Source: an uncultured Oscillospiraceae bacterium (lineage in GTDB: Bacteria > Bacillota > Clostridia > Oscillospirales > Acutalibacteraceae). From it: 35,228 nt of DNA. Below, one piece after another: positions 33,268 to 35,228 of this stretch. The notes under the pieces are model-generated. The model had not been told where the DNA came from. It saw nothing but the letters and a program-made list of their open reading frames with translations, and searched no databases. Within the stretch, counting starts at the first letter, position 1. Each line of letters starts with the position of its first letter. The translations under genes were made by a program, and so were the position numbers. Where the stretch lies: NCBI GenBank assembly GCA_900553255.1, contig USCI01000014.1, positions 1 to 35,228 on the forward strand, read 5' to 3'.

Positions 33268-33891
33268 TCACCCCTTTGCGAGCGCCGCCGCCTGGGCGGT
33301 CAGCTGTTCTATTTCGGCAAAGCGGCCCGCGTTTATCTTATCCTGCGGCACCATCCAGCTGCCGCCGCAGGCAAAAACGGCCGGACAGGCCAGGTACTCA
33401 CGGACATTCCCCGGGTTTATGCCGCCGGTCGGCATAAACCGCACCATGCCATACGGCGCGGACAGGGCCCGGATCATTGCGACGCCGCCGGCCGCTTCGG
33501 CGGGAAAGAACTTCAGCCACGTCAGACCGTAGGATAATGCCCGCTCAACCTCAGACGGGGTGCACACGCCCGGCAGAATCGGGTATCCCTTTTGCAGGCA
33601 GTGTTCCACTACTGTCGGATTGAAGCCGGGACTCACCAGAAACCGGGCGCCTGCCTGTATGGCGGCATCGGCCTGACCGGCGGTCAGGATCGTACCGGCG
33701 CCGACAAACATGTCCGGATATGCTGCGCTGACAGCAGCAATTGAGGCGGCGGCGGCCTCGGTGCGGAAGGTGATCTCCGCGCAGGGCAGCCCTCCTCGGA
33801 TCAGCGCCTGCGCAAGGGGCGGGGCGTTTTCTGCCCGGTCTAGCTGAATGACGGGTACGATACGGTAAGCAGATAGCGTGTCCGCAATCAT
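33268..33891 (-). CDS. eda: KDPG aldolase (2-keto-3-deoxy-6-phosphogluconate aldolase)
   Basis: 207 residues, class I (Schiff-base) aldolase of the KDPG/KHG type. Active-site residues line up with the E. coli enzyme: Glu39 in CAEITFRT, Arg43, and Schiff-base Lys127 in TWLKFFPAE; also VGAGTILT, LVSPGF and the phosphate-binding PTGGINPGN. It splits KDPG into pyruvate and glyceraldehyde-3-phosphate, the last step of hexuronate/pectin sugar breakdown. ATG 33891 follows AAGGAGG at seven bases, so it is preferred to earlier in-frame codons. First gene of an operon with kdgK, and divergent from the IclR-family gene. Confidence 0.94.
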   Translation of the reverse strand: MIADTLSAYRIVPVIQLDRAENAPPLAQALIRGGLPCAEITFRTEAAAASIAAVSAAYPDMFVGAGTILTAGQADAAIQAGARFLVSPGFNPTVVEHCLQKGYPILPGVCTPSEVERALSYGLTWLKFFPAEAAGGVAMIRALSAPYGMVRFMPTGGINPGNVREYLACPAVFACGGSWMVPQDKINAGRFAEIEQLTAQAAALAKG

Positions 33892-33903
33892 GAAAGGTCC
33901 TCC

Positions 33904-33944
33904 TTGTCTCATATTACGAAACAATATATCATTATATAAGACAA
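33904..33944. promoter_or_regulatory. Candidate operator: inverted repeat between eda and the IclR-family gene
   Basis: TTGTCTCATAT (33904-33914) and ATATAAGACAA (33934-33944) form an inverted repeat with one mismatch in 11, 19 bases apart. The right arm overlaps a possible minus-strand -10 (TATAAT, plus 33931-33936), and the left arm lies in the eda leader. A candidate site for the adjacent IclR-type regulator (inference). Confidence 0.55.
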
Positions 33945-33982
33945 ATATTATTCTACAGAAAAACGGAGAAAAGTCAAGGGCG

Positions 33983-34011
33983 TTGTTTACGTCCCCCGGT
34001 TATGGTAAAAT
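33983..34011 (+). promoter_or_regulatory. Promoter of the IclR-family gene
   Basis: TTGTTT (33983-33988), 17-base spacer, TAAAAT (34006-34011); leader about 25 bases. Confidence 0.7.
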
Positions 34012-34040
34012 AAGAGAAATGACGGATAGGAGGGCGGAAT

Positions 34041-34796
34041 ATGGCGGAGCAAACCGTACAATCCATTGAACGCTGCTTTACCCTGCTGGAACAGCTGGCG
34101 TCTCGCGGACGGCTCGGTGTTTCCGAGCTCAGCCGGCTGACTGGTCTGCATAAAGCGACGGTATACCGGCTGCTGCAGACGCTGCTGGAACTGCAGTATG
34201 TACGGCAGGGGGAGGATGGACGATATGAATTGACGCTCAGGCTTGTGCGGTTGTCCTCGGGGTTACTGGAGCAGAAGGACCTGCCGCGGCGGATGCATCC
34301 CTACCTGGTCCGGCTTGCGGAAGAAACCGGCGAAACGGTGCATCTTGTCCAGCGGGAAGGCAGCCGGATTGTGTACCTGGATAAGGTGGAATCAGACCGC
34401 AACGCGGTACGGATGGTGTCCCGCGTGGGAATGGTGCGCGATATGCCGTGTACTGCGGTAGGGAAGGCGATTCTCGCCTCGTGGGGTGCCGGAGAGATAC
34501 AGGACTTTTGGAAGCGAAATCCACCGCAGCCGGTTACCGCGCGGACGATTACCGATCTCGGTGCATTTCAGCACGAGCTGGAGGTAATCCGGCAGCGGGG
34601 CTTTGCTATCGACCGGGAGGAAAACGAAGCGGGCGTGTGCTGCGTTGCGGCGGCATTGCGGGACGAGAGCGGACGTTACACCTACGCCTTCAGCATCTCC
34701 GCGCCGGCGGAGCGGATGCCGGAAGAACGGCTGATGCGGCTGGGAGAACGGCTGCTGTTCATGCGGCGGCAAATGGAGAATGGTGCTGAACCGTAA
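34041..34796 (+). CDS. IclR-family transcriptional regulator (KdgR-like by position)
   Basis: 251 residues. The N-terminal winged helix-turn-helix (QSIERCFTLLEQL, GVSELSRLTGLHKATVYRLLQTL, YVRQGEDGRYELTLRL) is followed by the IclR ligand-binding domain (TGETVHLVQREGSRIVYLDKVE, PCTAVGKAILA, RQRGFAIDREENEAGVCCVAAAL). This family often controls sugar-acid catabolism; the divergent kdgK-eda operon suggests that it responds to 2-keto-3-deoxygluconate or a related compound (inference). GGAGGG lies before the ATG. Alone on the plus strand, with its own promoter and followed by a structured region with a terminator. Confidence 0.94.
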   Translation: MAEQTVQSIERCFTLLEQLASRGRLGVSELSRLTGLHKATVYRLLQTLLELQYVRQGEDGRYELTLRLVRLSSGLLEQKDLPRRMHPYLVRLAEETGETVHLVQREGSRIVYLDKVESDRNAVRMVSRVGMVRDMPCTAVGKAILASWGAGEIQDFWKRNPPQPVTARTITDLGAFQHELEVIRQRGFAIDREENEAGVCCVAAALRDESGRYTYAFSISAPAERMPEERLMRLGERLLFMRRQMENGAEP

Positions 34797-34859
34797 AATA
34801 AAAAAGCCGGACATATGGTAGCTACGCAGAAAACAGTATCGACCAACAAACCAAATTAA

Positions 34860-34913
34860 GGTAGCCGCCATTGAGAGCGTAAGCGATTTATCTAATTGCG
34901 CCCTCTGGTTGCC
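34860..34913 (+). other. Structured gene-free stretch after the IclR-family gene
   Basis: A predicted hairpin: GGTAGCC (34860-34866) with GGTTGCC (34907-34913), then GAGAGCGTAA (34873-34882) with TTGCGCCCTC (34896-34905). Several pairs are G-U wobbles, so it folds better as plus-strand RNA. No gene supported. Confidence 0.45.
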
Positions 34914-34928
34914 TATCGGCAAAGACAG

Positions 34929-34985
34929 AATGCCGTCAAGGACGCTTGCAAAGCGAAGAGTTTGTCCTTGACGACATTTTTGTTT
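34929..34985 (+). terminator. Terminator-like hairpin with T-rich tail
   Basis: AATGCCGTCAAGGAC (34929-34943) pairs with GTCCTTGACGACATT (34964-34978), one mismatch; the loop can form GCTT/AAGC. TTTTTGTTTT follows, so it ends plus-strand transcription from the IclR-family gene. Confidence 0.8.
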
Positions 34986-35010
34986 TGCTATTTGCTCGAC
35001 AAACTGAAAG

Positions 35011-35228
35011 TTAACGATTCATTCTTCGTTCATACTCATCGATCAACAACGGTTGTATCAATGGATATGTCCAAGCAATAGGCAATTTATCAAACAATAC
35101 TATTTTTTCTATTTCACTATGCAAATCGCCTTCAAATGCTTTGATATCTGCAAAATAAAGCATTCCATATGTCTGAACAGCACCCCATTTGTTAGACAGT
35201 ATGGTATACTGAATAACAAGTGGGGTGA
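35011..35228 (-). CDS. Nudix hydrolase family protein (3' end only)
   Basis: The stop is at 35011-35013 (minus strand) and the gene runs off the right edge, giving 71 complete codons. The peptide includes WGAVQTYGMLYFADIKAF, SEIEKIVLFDKLP and AWTYPLIQPLLIDEYERRM, which fits the C-terminal part of Nudix hydrolases (the YGMLYFA strand, then the SEI-x-x-I-x-LF segment and the TYP-x-IQP-LL end). The Nudix box itself would lie beyond the window. Such proteins hydrolyse nucleoside diphosphates linked to another moiety; the substrate is unknown. The region is more AT-rich than the main genes. It is short enough here to be missed by length filters. Confidence 0.7.
   Translation of the reverse strand, partial: TPLVIQYTILSNKWGAVQTYGMLYFADIKAFEGDLHSEIEKIVLFDKLPIAWTYPLIQPLLIDEYERRMNR

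Noticed and set aside
34896..35081. 61-codon plus-strand open frame
   Set aside because: It covers the terminator hairpin and overlaps the opposite-strand Nudix gene; no ribosome site.

Overview
The window looks like a chromosomal segment from an anaerobic, fermentative, monoderm member of the Clostridia, probably an Oscillospirales/Ruminococcaceae-like lineage. This is inferred from gene content: SepF, YlmH and DivIVA around ileS, DUF1846, DUF1538, a GH25 lysozyme, and AdhE behind a Rex-type operator. The base composition is fairly GC-rich for the class. No rRNA, tRNA, CRISPR array, insertion sequence or prophage was recognised.

Positions 1-11834 carry a dense plus-strand housekeeping block: mutS (3' end), mutL, miaA, a HlyD-like membrane protein, yggS, sepF, ylmH, divIVA and ileS, then after a hairpin terminator lspA and an rluD-type pseudouridine synthase. 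It joins mismatch repair, tRNA modification and the 'ylm' cell-division neighbourhood, with several overlapping genes. A HAD phosphatase follows the rluD-type gene, and a DEAD-box helicase with its own promoter follows that.

Positions 14160-19060 are rich in transporters: a DUF1538 membrane protein paired with a tandem PII-like cytosolic protein, an EamA-type permease and an NhaC-type antiporter. The DUF1538/PII pair is the best candidate here for an under-described system, a transporter with its own small-molecule sensor. Positions 19130-24780 hold single-gene units with clear sigma-A-type promoters and terminators: an aminoglycoside-phosphotransferase-like protein lacking the usual catalytic Asp, adhE with an 18-bp Rex operator at its transcription start, and a DUF1846 protein.

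Positions 24789-26038 are a small, visibly more AT-rich islet with DUF5655, DUF2691 and zinc-ribbon genes. After it come a lipoprotein-type GH25 lysozyme, a small membrane protein and a GH127-type glycosidase. The minus strand from 29543 to 32113 is a response regulator / histidine kinase / YjbR operon. Positions 32249-33891 (minus) encode kdgK and eda, which convert 2-keto-3-deoxygluconate to pyruvate and glyceraldehyde-3-phosphate. A divergent IclR-family regulator faces them across an inverted repeat. The window ends with a structured, gene-free stretch and the 3' end of a Nudix hydrolase gene on the minus strand.

All calls come from reading the sequence and recalling protein families; no database search or folding program was run.
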